This document shows, piece after piece, positions 8,327 to 17,379 of a DNA stretch of 64,000 nt. Each line of letters opens with the position of its first letter. The stretch's first letter is position 1. The DNA is taken from NCBI RefSeq assembly GCF_900129395.1, contig NZ_FQVP01000002.1, forward strand, positions 558,001-622,000. The letters run 5' to 3'. A program made the translations under genes and the position numbers. Source of the DNA: Pseudosulfitobacter pseudonitzschiae. GTDB lineage: Bacteria > Pseudomonadota > Alphaproteobacteria > Rhodobacterales > Rhodobacteraceae. The notes under the pieces were generated by a model. That model did no database searches. It was not told the DNA's origin and saw only the letters and a program-made list of their open reading frames with translations.

Positions 8327-9528
8327 GCGCTTTGCCACGGGCCAAGGGTTTCGCCGTCGCGTGCCACGATCTGCCCGCCCGAAATCACCAACCGCCGGGC
8401 GGGGCGCTGGGTTACCGCTTCGGACAGGGCGGGAACCTCGACCAGCACCAGATCGGCGCGACAGCCCACCTCCAACCCGTAACCGTCCAGCTCCATCACG
8501 CGTGCACCGTCGGTGGTGCAGGTGTCCAGCGCCCAGGCGACCTCGACGTCGGCGCGGAAATTGTTGCGCAGGCCGACCAACATGGCGCGTTCCAACATGC
8601 AGGCGTTGCCATAGGGGGTCCACGTGTCTCGGATGCCGTCATTGCCCGCACAGATGGCGATGCCCCGTTCACGGCAGGCTGCAACCGATGGCACGGGCCG
8701 GGACGCGGGTGCGGTGGTGGCCAGCGATACGCCAAGCGCCGCGATCCGGTCCAGTTGCGCGTTGACCCGGGCCGTGTCGTTCATGCCAAGGCAAAAGGCG
8801 TGGCTGACCGTGACTTTGCCCTGCATCGCCAGCGCCTGGGTCCGGTCCAGGATCATGTCCAGGCTGAAAGCGCCCAACTCGCCCGCTTCGTGCAGGTGGA
8901 TGTCGACCGGTTTGCCGTGTTTCTCTGCCAGCCCAAAGATGGCGTCGAGCTGTCCCTTTGGGTCGCGGTCGATGCCACAAGGGTCCAGCCCGCCGACAAT
9001 GTCGGCCCCGTCGCGCAGGGCCTGATCCATCAACTCGACCGTACCGGGGCGGATCATCATGCCCGATTGCGGAAAGGCCACGATTTCGATCTGCATGACA
9101 TCGGCAAAGCGGGCGCGGGTTTCGGCCACGCCCTCGAACATCTTCAGCCCGTGGTCGGTGTCGATGTCCACGTGACTGCGGATGGCGGTCGTCCCCTTGG
9201 ACAGCGCCAGCGTGACCTGCCGCGCGGACTGGCGGGCGGCGTCCATGTCCAACTCGTGCCGCAAGCTGCGTTCGGTGTCGATCATCTGTTGCAGGCTTTT
9301 GCCCTGGGCGTGCGGATGCCAGGGCATACCCCACAGCGTCTTGTCCAGGTGCGCATGGGCGTCGACCAGACCGGGCAGGGCAATCGCGCCCGCGCATTGT
9401 TCCACGGTGTCGCCGTCCTGCGCGGGTATCTCGCCCGCAATTCGTGTGATGCGCCCCCCCTCGATCAGCACGTCCACAGGGTCAGCCCCCATCAGGCGCA
9501 GGGTCTTCAAAAGCAAACGTTTGGTCAT
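8323..9528 (-). CDS. Cytosine deaminase-like amidohydrolase
   Basis: 401 residues. The motif order is that of the CodA branch of the amidohydrolase superfamily: LPGLVDAHAHLDKTLWG (HxH and the LDK signature), RSHVDIDTD, DIHLHEAGE, VSHAFCLG and GNDGIRDTW. These supply metal-binding histidines, the general acid/base glutamate and the final aspartate. Members deaminate cytosine, creatinine or isoguanine-like rings. A CAGGAGA ribosome site precedes the ATG at 9528. It lies between the racemase gene and the second amidohydrolase in a tightly packed operon with peptide-type ABC uptake, so it probably acts on the imported compound. Confidence 0.88.
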   Translation of the reverse strand: MTKRLLLKTLRLMGADPVDVLIEGGRITRIAGEIPAQDGDTVEQCAGAIALPGLVDAHAHLDKTLWGMPWHPHAQGKSLQQMIDTERSLRHELDMDAARQSARQVTLALSKGTTAIRSHVDIDTDHGLKMFEGVAETRARFADVMQIEIVAFPQSGMMIRPGTVELMDQALRDGADIVGGLDPCGIDRDPKGQLDAIFGLAEKHGKPVDIHLHEAGELGAFSLDMILDRTQALAMQGKVTVSHAFCLGMNDTARVNAQLDRIAALGVSLATTAPASRPVPSVAACRERGIAICAGNDGIRDTWTPYGNACMLERAMLVGLRNNFRADVEVAWALDTCTTDGARVMELDGYGLEVGCRADLVLVEVPALSEAVTQRPARRLVISGGQIVARDGETLGPWQSA

Positions 9529-9544
9529 GTGCGTCTCCTGTGGG

Positions 9545-10282
9545 TCACGTGAGCGTGGCAGCGGCACGATGGCCTGCTGCAAGCGGTTTCAGGCGGGGCA
9601 ACGCATAGGCGCCGGTCTTGCTGGTCATCAGCCCGGTGCCCGCCAGCCCCGCGGCCATGCGGATGGCAAAGCCCACGCCGTCGATGACGGGCACACCGGC
9701 GTCGCAGCTCAGCAGTTCGAGATGGGCGCTCATACCCGCGCAACCCAGCACAACCGCCTCGGCACCGTCCTGTTCGACTGCCTGCCGGATCTTGGCCGCG
9801 ATCAGGGGCAGGACCCGGTCGGGGTCGGTTTCCAGGTCCAGCACCGGAATGTCGGCGGCATGAACACGGCGCAGGCTGCGCCCGCAGCCGTAGCGACCTG
9901 CCAGATCCTCGATGATCGGCACGGCGCGGGGCAGGGTTGTGACGACCGAGAACCGCTTGGCCACCCGTCCGGCAGCGATCAGCGCCGCCTCGCACAGACC
10001 CACCACCGGACCGCTGGCCACCGCGCGGGCCGCGTCCAGGCCCGGATCGTCAAAACAGGCGATGACATGGGCCGACGCTCCCTGACGCTCGGCCTCGAGG
10101 ATCGCATCCAGCATCGCGGGCACGGCGCGCGCCTCGTCGGCATAGCCTTCGATGCTGGCGGGGGTGCCGCGTGCGGTCACGGCCATCACCTCGATGCCCG
10201 GACCGGACAGCGCCCGCGCGGTGCGCGCGATGGCGTCGGTCATCTCGCGGGTCGAGTTGGGATTGACCAGCAAAACTTTCAT
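9545..10282 (-). CDS. Asp/Glu/hydantoin racemase family protein
   Basis: 245 residues. The opening KVLLVNPNSTREMTDAI and the two cysteine motifs GPVVGLCEAA and VLGCAGMS mark the PLP-independent two-cysteine racemase fold of hydantoin racemase and arylmalonate decarboxylase. The cysteines act as paired acid/base catalysts. In hydantoin utilisation such an enzyme racemises 5-substituted hydantoins before amidohydrolase ring opening. Here it sits directly upstream of two amidohydrolases, which fits a similar logic. The ATG overlaps the stop of the flavin-reductase-like gene. Confidence 0.87.
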   Translation of the reverse strand: MKVLLVNPNSTREMTDAIARTARALSGPGIEVMAVTARGTPASIEGYADEARAVPAMLDAILEAERQGASAHVIACFDDPGLDAARAVASGPVVGLCEAALIAAGRVAKRFSVVTTLPRAVPIIEDLAGRYGCGRSLRRVHAADIPVLDLETDPDRVLPLIAAKIRQAVEQDGAEAVVLGCAGMSAHLELLSCDAGVPVIDGVGFAIRMAAGLAGTGLMTSKTGAYALPRLKPLAAGHRAAATLT

Positions 10283-10914
10283 GAGGGGATTTTCCTTTTG
10301 ATGCCGACAGGAGGCTGCGCGGGGGCTTTCAGCTCGAACTGCCGGTCGGAGGTGATGTAATTGTCGGCGTGCAGCCGCGCGATGGGCTGATAGGTCTCGG
10401 GGTTCACGTAACGCCCCGCGGCATCCAGACAGGCGTCGCGCACGTGCATCTGGACCACTTCGCCCAGGATGATCACGCGCCGTTCGTAGCGGATGGTATC
10501 GGCCACCTTGCATTCCATCGCGCAGGGGCTTTCCGCGATCCAGCCGCCCTTGATCTGCGTCGCCGGGTTCATTGTCAGACCCGCGGTCGCAATCTCGTCC
10601 ACATCCGGCGCATAGCTGATGCCGCAGACGGTCATCGCCTCGGCCAGCGCCATGTCCACCATGTTCACGCAGAACGACCCGCTGGCGTCGATGTTGGTCA
10701 CGGTGTCCTTGACGGTGCCATCGGGCCGCGTCTGGATGCCCAGGATCAGGATTGGCGGCTCTTGCGAGAACACGTTGAAAAAGCTCATCGGGGCCGCATT
10801 CGCCACCCCGTCTGCCGACAACGTCGTGACCAGCGCGATGGGGCGCGGGGCGACAAAGTTGGACAGCAACCGATAGCGGTCCTGTTCGGGAAGTGCCGTA
10901 AAATCAAATTCCAT
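10279..10914 (-). CDS. Flavin reductase-like / FMN-binding split-barrel protein
   Basis: 211 residues. The N-terminal LSNFVAPRPIALVTTLSADG, then NAAPMSFFNVFSQEPPILILG, is the classical pattern of the flavin-reductase-like split barrel (FMN-binding, PF01613 type). Later elements include KDTVTNIDASGSFCVN and GEVVQMHV. Such proteins supply reduced flavin to two-component monooxygenases or act as flavoprotein oxidoreductases. No monooxygenase gene is present in the window, so the electron acceptor is unknown. The gene follows the ABC ATPase after only five bases and overlaps the racemase. Confidence 0.85.
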   Translation of the reverse strand: MEFDFTALPEQDRYRLLSNFVAPRPIALVTTLSADGVANAAPMSFFNVFSQEPPILILGIQTRPDGTVKDTVTNIDASGSFCVNMVDMALAEAMTVCGISYAPDVDEIATAGLTMNPATQIKGGWIAESPCAMECKVADTIRYERRVIILGEVVQMHVRDACLDAAGRYVNPETYQPIARLHADNYITSDRQFELKAPAQPPVGIKRKIPS

Positions 10915-10919
10915 CGTGT

Positions 10920-11957
10920 CTACTCCGCTGCCATGCGTGTCCAGGACGGCAACCGCCCTGCGTCTGCCGCATGACAGGCAGAGTGCGCACCACCGGCTCT
11001 GACTTTCAACTCGGGCGACACCGTGCGACAGGTCTCGTTGGCCAGCGGGCAGCGCGGGTGAAAGCTGCACCCCGAAGGCGGCGAGATGGGATTGGGCACT
11101 TCGCCCGACACAGGCGCACGCTCGATGCCGCCGACGGTCAGCTTGGGCACGGTTCCCATCAGCAGCCGCGTATAGGGATGCTGCGGGTTCTCGAAAATCT
11201 GCTCTTTCGGGCCGACCTCGACGATCTTGCCCAGATACATCACCGCCAGAACGTCGGCCATGTACCACACCACCGCCAGATCGTGGCTGATAAAGATGTA
11301 ACTCATGCCGAATTCGTCCTGAAGGTCCTTCATCAGGTTCAGGATCTGACTTTGCACGCTGACATCCAGCGCCGAGGTCGGCTCGTCACAGATCAGCAGT
11401 TCGGGCCGTGTGGTCAGGGCGCGGGCAATCGACAGACGCTGACGCTGGCCGCCCGAAAATTCGTGCGGAAACTTCTTGGCGTCGGCGGCATTCAGGCCCA
11501 CCTGCACCAGCAGTTTCTCCACCTCTTGCGTAACTTCGGCGCGGGTCTTGCAAATGCCGAAATTCTTCAGCGGCTCGCCGATGATCTCGCGCACCCGCCA
11601 GCGCGGGTTGAGCGAGGCAAAGGGGTCCTGAAAAATCATCTGCATCCGGCGGCGCAATGCAGGCGGTTTGCCGGGAGCCATGTGCGTGATGTCGCTGTCC
11701 TCGAACCGTATGGTGCCGGCGCTGGGTGTGTGCAAACCCATCAACAGGCGCGCAACGGTGGATTTGCCGCAGCCGGATTCACCCACCACGGCAAAGGTCT
11801 TGCCGCGCGGCACGTCAAAGCTGATTTCGTCCACGGCGGTCAGGATGCGCCTGGGGCGGCGCTCCAGCAGGCGGTTCAGGAACGGTTCGGATATGTCGAA
11901 ACGCTTGGAAACCTTGCGGACACTCAGGATGTCGGGGCTTTGTGCTTGATCGTTCAT
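10920..11957 (-). CDS. Oligopeptide-type ABC transporter ATP-binding protein (DppF-like)
   Basis: 345 residues. Walker A GESGCGKST, the Q-loop FQDPFASLNPR, signature FSGGQRQRLSIARAL and Walker B LLICDEPTSALD are all present. The C-terminus has the oligopeptide-transporter domain (QHPYTRLLMG, then GCSFHPRCPLA) with cysteines typical of DppF/OppF. It couples ATP hydrolysis to import by the two permeases upstream. The ATG at 11957 overlaps the stop of the companion ATPase. The next gene begins five bases after its stop. Confidence 0.94.
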   Translation of the reverse strand: MNDQAQSPDILSVRKVSKRFDISEPFLNRLLERRPRRILTAVDEISFDVPRGKTFAVVGESGCGKSTVARLLMGLHTPSAGTIRFEDSDITHMAPGKPPALRRRMQMIFQDPFASLNPRWRVREIIGEPLKNFGICKTRAEVTQEVEKLLVQVGLNAADAKKFPHEFSGGQRQRLSIARALTTRPELLICDEPTSALDVSVQSQILNLMKDLQDEFGMSYIFISHDLAVVWYMADVLAVMYLGKIVEVGPKEQIFENPQHPYTRLLMGTVPKLTVGGIERAPVSGEVPNPISPPSGCSFHPRCPLANETCRTVSPELKVRAGGAHSACHAADAGRLPSWTRMAAE

Positions 11958-12919
11958 TGGGCCTCTCCGAACAGGTGACAGGCAACCTGACCGCTGCCTG
12001 CGTCCACAGGAATGGGGCGCAGGGTGCGGCAGGTGTCGATGGCTTGAGGACAACGCGGCGCAAAGGCGCAGCCGGGGGCGGGGTTGCGCAGACCGGGCAT
12101 CGCGCCTTCGATTTGGGTCAGGCGGGCGTCGCGGTTGCCGATCTGCGGAATCGAGTTCATCAGCCCCTTGGTATAGGGGTGCAACGGGTCCTGAATGACC
12201 TGCGCCACATCCCCGATCTCGACCAGCCGGCCCGCATACATCACGGCCACGCGGTCGGCAGTTTCGGCAATCACGCCCATATCGTGGGTGACCAGAATCA
12301 CGGCCGTGCCGTTCTCGCGGCACAGGCGTTTCAACAAAGCCAGAATCTGCGCCTGCACGCTGACATCCAGCGCGGTGGTCGGCTCGTCCGCAATAATCAG
12401 TTTCGGTTCGGCACACAGGGCCAAGGCAATGACGACCCGCTGGCGCATCCCGCCGGAAAACTGGTGCGGGTACTGATCCAGCCGGGCCTCGGGGGCGGGA
12501 ATGCCCACTTCGGCCAGCCAGTCGATGGCGCGCTTGCGGGCGGCTTTGTGATCCAGCCCCAGATGCACGCGCATCGTGTCGATCAACTGTTCGCCCACAG
12601 TGTAAACCGGATTGAGGCTCGTCAGCGGGTCCTGAAAAATCGCCCCGATCTCCTTGCCCCGGATGCGGCGCATTTTTTCGGGTGCGAGGTTGTCGATCCG
12701 CTGCCCACGCAGGCGCACCTGGCCCGACCGGATCAGTCCGGGCGGCTCGATCAGGCCGGTGATCGCGGCGCCGGTGATGGACTTGCCCGCGCCACTTTCG
12801 CCCACCAGCCCAAGGATCTGTCCTTCGTTCAGCTCAAGGCTCAGCCCTTTGACGGCCTCAAGCGGGCCACGGCGGGTGGGGAATTCCACGACGATATTGT
12901 CGAGTTCTAGAAGGGTCAT
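11954..12919 (-). CDS. Oligopeptide-type ABC transporter ATP-binding protein (DppD-like)
   Basis: 321 residues with Walker A GESGAGKS, Q-loop FQDPLTSLNPV, signature FSGGMRQRVVIALAL, Walker B LIIADEPTTALD and the DppD C-terminal HPYTKGLMNSIP / GCAFAPRCPQ region. It is the second nucleotide-binding subunit and forms the heterodimer with the following gene. Its start lies five bases after the permease stop. All catalytic motifs are intact. Confidence 0.94.
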   Translation of the reverse strand: MTLLELDNIVVEFPTRRGPLEAVKGLSLELNEGQILGLVGESGAGKSITGAAITGLIEPPGLIRSGQVRLRGQRIDNLAPEKMRRIRGKEIGAIFQDPLTSLNPVYTVGEQLIDTMRVHLGLDHKAARKRAIDWLAEVGIPAPEARLDQYPHQFSGGMRQRVVIALALCAEPKLIIADEPTTALDVSVQAQILALLKRLCRENGTAVILVTHDMGVIAETADRVAVMYAGRLVEIGDVAQVIQDPLHPYTKGLMNSIPQIGNRDARLTQIEGAMPGLRNPAPGCAFAPRCPQAIDTCRTLRPIPVDAGSGQVACHLFGEAQ

Positions 12920-12923
12920 GGGG

Positions 12924-13847
12924 TCACCTCAGTTTCGGGTTAAGCGCGTCGCGCAGCCAGTCGCCCAGCAGGTTCACGGCCAGCACCAGCACGGCCAGCG
13001 CCACGGCGGGAAAGACGACGACCCACCAGATGCCGGAAAACAGGAATTCGTTGCCGATCTGGATCAGCGTGCCCAGCGACGGTTGGGTGGGCGGCATGCC
13101 GACCCCCAGGAAGCTTAGCGTCGCTTCGGTCAGCACCGCCATGCCAAGGTTGATGGTGGCGATCACCAGAACCGGCCCCAGCACGTTGGGCAGGATGTGC
13201 CGCACCATGATGGCCACCGATCCGGTGCCAAGGGTGCGGGCCGCTTCGATGTATTCCTTGCGCCGCTCTACCATGGTCGAACCGCGCACGGTGCGTGCAT
13301 ATTGCACCCAGTTGGTCAGGCCGATCGACAGGATCAGCACGATCAGCGCCGAATCCGCCTGCGCCGATTGTGGCAGCGCACCACGCAGAACGCCGTTGAT
13401 CAGCAGCGCCACAAGGATCGGCGGAAAGCTGAGCAGAACATCGGCGATGCGCATCAGCACCGCATCGACGATCCCGCCCAGAAAGCCGCCCAGCAGCCCC
13501 AGCGTGACACCCAGCACGGCGGCCAGGATCACGCTGGCAAAGCCAACGACCAGCGAAATACGCATCCCGTACATGATCGACGACAGCACGTCGCGCGCCT
13601 GCGTGTCGGTGCCCAGCAGATAGGCGGGGTTGCCGCCCTCGGCCCATGCGGGGGGCAGTTCGCTGTCGAACAGGCTCAGCTCGGCAATATCAAAGGGGTT
13701 TTGCGGTGCCAGATGGGGTGCGAAGATTGCCGCCAGAAACATCGCCAGCAACAGCAGCGTCGAGATCACCGCGACCCGCGACTTGCGGAAGCTATAGGCG
13801 ATGTCGCTGTCCCAGGCGGAATAGAGCATTGGCATGAAAGTGGACAT
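12924..13847 (-). CDS. ABC transporter permease (DppC-like)
   Basis: 307 residues with about six membrane segments. The N-terminal OppC-type segment (FRKSRVAVISTLLLLAMFLA) is followed by a periplasmic loop and a BPD-transp-1 core. The EAA loop reads EYIEAARTLGTGSVAIMVRHI and docks onto the ATPase. GTDTQARDV before the core is typical of DppC proteins that import peptides, nickel or other small solutes. It is the inner-membrane partner of the DppB-like gene, which ends 11 bases upstream. Confidence 0.93.
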   Translation of the reverse strand: MSTFMPMLYSAWDSDIAYSFRKSRVAVISTLLLLAMFLAAIFAPHLAPQNPFDIAELSLFDSELPPAWAEGGNPAYLLGTDTQARDVLSSIMYGMRISLVVGFASVILAAVLGVTLGLLGGFLGGIVDAVLMRIADVLLSFPPILVALLINGVLRGALPQSAQADSALIVLILSIGLTNWVQYARTVRGSTMVERRKEYIEAARTLGTGSVAIMVRHILPNVLGPVLVIATINLGMAVLTEATLSFLGVGMPPTQPSLGTLIQIGNEFLFSGIWWVVVFPAVALAVLVLAVNLLGDWLRDALNPKLR

Positions 13848-13858
13848 AGGGGGTCTCC

Positions 13859-14845
13859 TCAGACGCCGCGCGCGGTCGATTTCTCGACGCGCAGGCGGGG
13901 ATCAACGACGTGGTACAAAAGGTCGACGATGGTGTTGATGACAACGAACAGGAACGACACCAGCACCAGATAGGCGGCCATCACCGGCACGTCGGAAAAG
14001 TTCACCGCCTGAATGAACAAAAAGCCCATGCCCGGCCACTGGAACACCGTCTCGGTGATGATGGCAAAGGCGATCAGCCCGCCCAGTTGCAGGCCGAAAA
14101 TGGTCATCACCGGGATCAGCGTGTTCTTCAGCGCGTATTTGAAATGCAGCATCCGGTTGGGCATGCCGCGTGCGCGGGCAAATTTGATATAGTCGGCACG
14201 CAGCACCTCAAGCATCTCGGCACGCACCAGCCGCATGATCAGGGTCATCTGGAACAACGCCAGCATGATCGACGGCAGGATCAGCGCCTTGAGACCTGAC
14301 AGCGTCAGAAAGCCGGTGGTCCAGCCGCCAAGGTCCACAACCTCGCCGCGTCCGAAACTGGGCAGCCAACCCAGCGTGACGGAAAACAGCAGGATCAACA
14401 GGATGCCGGTGACGAATGTGGGCACAGAGATTCCCAACAGCGACACGACCTGCAACCCCTGGCTGATCCAGCCGCGCGGGTTCAGCGCGGTGTAGATTCC
14501 CAAGGGGATACCCAACGCAAGCGCCAGGCTTGCCGCGACCAGCACCAGTTCGGCCGTTGCGGGAAAACGTTCGGCCAGCAGGTCGGACACTGGCCGGTTG
14601 TTGCGGTAACTCTGGCCAAAGTCGCCCTGGGCCGCGTTCGTGATGAACCGTCCGTACTGCACCACGAAGGGGTCGTTCAGCCCAATCTTTTCACGCAGGT
14701 CCGCGCGTTCTTCGACCGTTGCATCTTCGGGCAACAGGTTCGAGATCGGGTCACCCAGAAAGCGGAACATCAAAAAGGCAATTGACGCAACAACCAGCAT
14801 CACAAGGGCGGCTTGGACGATGCGTCTGAGAAGAAAGGCGAACAT
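13859..14845 (-). CDS. ABC transporter permease (DppB-like)
   Basis: 328 residues. The N-terminus FAFLLRRIVQAALVMLVVAS is the conserved DppB first helix, followed by LRADYIKFARARGMPNRMLHF (EAA motif) and a final helix with VSFLFVVINTIVDLLYHVVDPR. There are six predicted membrane segments. The ATG at 14845 starts exactly at the conserved FxxRR segment; the 28-residue upstream extension is unlike the family and is excluded. It lies between the binding-protein gene and the DppC-like permease. Confidence 0.93.
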   Translation of the reverse strand: MFAFLLRRIVQAALVMLVVASIAFLMFRFLGDPISNLLPEDATVEERADLREKIGLNDPFVVQYGRFITNAAQGDFGQSYRNNRPVSDLLAERFPATAELVLVAASLALALGIPLGIYTALNPRGWISQGLQVVSLLGISVPTFVTGILLILLFSVTLGWLPSFGRGEVVDLGGWTTGFLTLSGLKALILPSIMLALFQMTLIMRLVRAEMLEVLRADYIKFARARGMPNRMLHFKYALKNTLIPVMTIFGLQLGGLIAFAIITETVFQWPGMGFLFIQAVNFSDVPVMAAYLVLVSFLFVVINTIVDLLYHVVDPRLRVEKSTARGV

Positions 14846-14907
14846 GGCGGCCTCCGGCAGGAATGGGGGAAGGCGGCGGGCGCACGCATGCACCCACCAC
14901 GAAGGGG

Positions 14908-16479
14908 TCAGTCGATCCGCGCAAGCCACAGGCGCGCTTTGTCGTCGCCGGTTTGCGGAATGCTCACACCATCACGCGCGGCCCAAGACAGCGGCTGTGC
15001 ATGCAGCGGCAGCCATGCAACGTCGTTTTTGGCAATGGCAAAGGCCTCGACCATCATCGCCAGACGCTTGTCCGCATCCAGCTCAACCGCCACGGCTTCG
15101 GTCAGGCGATCCACTTCGGCGTTGGAATAGCCGCCGGGGTTCCAGGTGCCCATCTGCCCGCCGGGTGTGTGCAGCATGGCCGACAGCACCGAATAGCCGT
15201 CCAGCATCGGCAGCGTGGCCCAACCCAGCATGAACATATCCGTCTCGTTGGCGCGGGCATGTTCGAAATGGATCGCCTTGGTTTCGGCGGTCAGGTCCGC
15301 CTTGACGCCGACACGTGCGAACATCGCGGCCAGCGCCTGACAGATCGCCGCGTCGTTGACGTAGCTGTCGTTGGGGCAGTTCATGTTAAAGCTGAAGCCG
15401 TCCGCATAGCCCGCATCGGCCAGCATCTGCTTGGCCAGTTCGGGATCATAGGCGGGGATTTCATCGTTCGCGTCGTCAAAGCCGGGAACTTGCGGGGCGA
15501 CAAGCGTGCCCAGATTGCGGGATTTGCCGCGCATGATCTTGTCCCGTAGCAGGTCATAGCTGATCGCATGGACCAATGCCTGACGCACCTCGACCTTTTT
15601 CAGCGGATTGCCCTCGGTGCTGGCATTGTTCAACTGATCGCCCAGGTTAAAGCCCATCATGATCGCGCGCAGGCCGGGCGCCTCGAGCACGTGCATCCCA
15701 GGAGTTGCCTCGATGCGTTTTGAATCCTGCAATGGCGACGGCACGATCATGTCCAACTCGCCCGACAGCATCGCCGCCACGCGGGTGGCGTCCGAGTTGA
15801 TCGGGTTCAGTTCGATGCGGGTGATGTTGTGCTGGGGCGTGTCCCACCAACCTTCGTTGACCTCCAGCACGGTCTGCGCGTCCGGGGTGCGCGACACAAA
15901 ACGGAACGGCCCGGTGCCGTTGGCATGCGAGGTGGTATAGCCCTCTTCGCCCTTCTGCGCGTCGATGGGGTCCAGCGCGTTGTTTTCTTCCAGCCAGCCC
16001 GCGTCAAAGATCAGGATGTTGGTCAGAAAGTTGTTCAGCAACGGGTTTGGCCCGTCCAGCAGCAGATCGACGGTCATGTCGTCCACCATCTTGGCCCCGA
16101 CAAGACCCGCGATGTTGCCGCGAATGGGGGAATCTTCATGTGCGGCACGGTTGACCGAGGCAACGACATCCTCGGCGGTCAGGTCCTGACCGTCATGGAA
16201 CTTGACCCCTTCGCGCAGGTGATAGCGTACGGTCGTTTCGTCAATCTGTTCCCAGCTTGTGGCCAGCGCAGGCTCGATCTTCAGGTCCGCGTCATAGCGC
16301 ACCAGCGCCTCGTAGATGTGGTTCAGGAACGACACGGTAAAGCTGTCGGTCATGGAATGGGGGTCAAGGCCGTAAAGGTCGCCATTGGTGCCAAGGCGGA
16401 AGGTTTCGGCCTGCGCCGCGCCGCCAAGGGCCAGCGACAGCGCCGTGGTTGCGGTCAGCAAGAGTTTGCGTGGTGTCAT
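14908..16479 (-). CDS. Extracellular solute-binding protein, family 5
   Basis: 523 residues. A Sec signal peptide (TPRKLLLTATTALSLALGG...AQA) is followed by the family-5 pattern: GTNGDLYGLDPH, IYEALVRYD, REGVKFHDGQDLTAEDV near the N-lobe, and long C-lobe segments such as DAGYADGFSFNMNC. It is the periplasmic receptor of the adjacent oligopeptide-type transporter and should define its specificity. Ligands in this family include peptides, opines, sugars and heterocycles, and none can be picked here. It is the first gene of the leftward operon, divergent from the GntR gene. Confidence 0.94.
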   Translation of the reverse strand: MTPRKLLLTATTALSLALGGAAQAETFRLGTNGDLYGLDPHSMTDSFTVSFLNHIYEALVRYDADLKIEPALATSWEQIDETTVRYHLREGVKFHDGQDLTAEDVVASVNRAAHEDSPIRGNIAGLVGAKMVDDMTVDLLLDGPNPLLNNFLTNILIFDAGWLEENNALDPIDAQKGEEGYTTSHANGTGPFRFVSRTPDAQTVLEVNEGWWDTPQHNITRIELNPINSDATRVAAMLSGELDMIVPSPLQDSKRIEATPGMHVLEAPGLRAIMMGFNLGDQLNNASTEGNPLKKVEVRQALVHAISYDLLRDKIMRGKSRNLGTLVAPQVPGFDDANDEIPAYDPELAKQMLADAGYADGFSFNMNCPNDSYVNDAAICQALAAMFARVGVKADLTAETKAIHFEHARANETDMFMLGWATLPMLDGYSVLSAMLHTPGGQMGTWNPGGYSNAEVDRLTEAVAVELDADKRLAMMVEAFAIAKNDVAWLPLHAQPLSWAARDGVSIPQTGDDKARLWLARID

Positions 16480-16577
16480 GTTGGTATCCCTGTTTTCGGT
16501 TCATTGGGCCGGCAAAAGCGGCTTGCACGTGGATGACGACGGGAAGCTGACATGATTCGCAATTTACGTCTACAATT

Positions 16578-16589
16578 ATTGTTAACAAT
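16578..16589. promoter_or_regulatory. Candidate GntR operator palindrome
   Basis: ATTGTTAACAAT is a perfect 12-bp inverted repeat inside an AT-rich patch of the divergent promoter region between the solute-binding protein gene and the GntR gene. Position and symmetry suit a FadR-type GntR dimer controlling both directions. This is inference, with no second copy noticed nearby. Confidence 0.45.
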
Positions 16590-16679
16590 TTATGACGACA
16601 TTAATTGCTTGCATCTGTCTGCCTAATTTTGCGACAATTGAGATCGGGCCTGTTGCCCGGTCCAAGCCAAGGAGGCGAG

Positions 16680-17378
16680 ATGTCGGACGCTCCCAAACTG
16701 ACGGAACAGCAGATCTATGAACGGATCTGGAAATCGATTGCCGAACGCCGTTTGCCGCCGGGCACCCGCCTGAAAGAAGAGCGCCTGTGCGAGATTTTCG
16801 GCGTCAGCCGTCCGCGCATCCGCCGGGCGCTGGACCAATTGGCCCATGACGGGCTGGTCTGCCACATTCCCAATCGCGGGGCCTTTGTGTCGACGCCGTC
16901 CGTGGACGAAGCACGCGATGTGTTCTTCACCCGCCGCGTGGTCGAGCGGGGCGTGATCGAAGCGTTGAAAGACAACGTCAGCGACGACACGTTGTCTGCC
17001 CTCAAGGGCCACATAGAGCAGGAACGCCAGGCGTTGCGGGACGGTGATACGTCGCAGACCATTCGGCTGTCGGGGGCCTTTCACATGCTTCTGGCCGAAC
17101 TGTCCGCATCGCCGCTGCTGGCGGATATCCTGCGCGATCTGGTGTCCAAAAGCACTTTGGTCACGGCGGTGTTTCAACCAAAATGCGACACCCAATGCGG
17201 CCCGGATGAACATGCCTCTATCGTCGATGCGCTGGCGCAGGGCGACTTTGAGACCGCCAAAAGCGCAATGGATGCACACCTGCTGGAAGCGGAACACACC
17301 CTGCAACTGGAAGCTTCGGGGGATGGCCAGCCGTTCCCGACCGATGTTCTGGGCGCAGCCCTGACCGAGGATACCTGA
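16680..17378 (+). CDS. GntR-family regulator, FadR (FCD) subfamily
   Basis: 232 residues. The N-terminal winged helix is QQIYERIWKSIAERRLPPG, then LKEERLCEIFGVSRPRIRRAL. It is followed by an all-helical FCD effector domain with FFTRRVVERGVIEAL and histidines in AFHMLLAEL, DEHASIVDA and MDAHLLEAEH that could bind a metal or carboxylate ligand. AAGGAGGCGAG precedes the ATG at 16680; the in-frame start at 16605 would lie in the promoter. It diverges from the nine-gene catabolic operon and is co-transcribed with the third amidohydrolase, so it is the likely repressor of both. Confidence 0.92.
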   Translation: MSDAPKLTEQQIYERIWKSIAERRLPPGTRLKEERLCEIFGVSRPRIRRALDQLAHDGLVCHIPNRGAFVSTPSVDEARDVFFTRRVVERGVIEALKDNVSDDTLSALKGHIEQERQALRDGDTSQTIRLSGAFHMLLAELSASPLLADILRDLVSKSTLVTAVFQPKCDTQCGPDEHASIVDALAQGDFETAKSAMDAHLLEAEHTLQLEASGDGQPFPTDVLGAALTEDT

Positions 17379-17379
17379 G

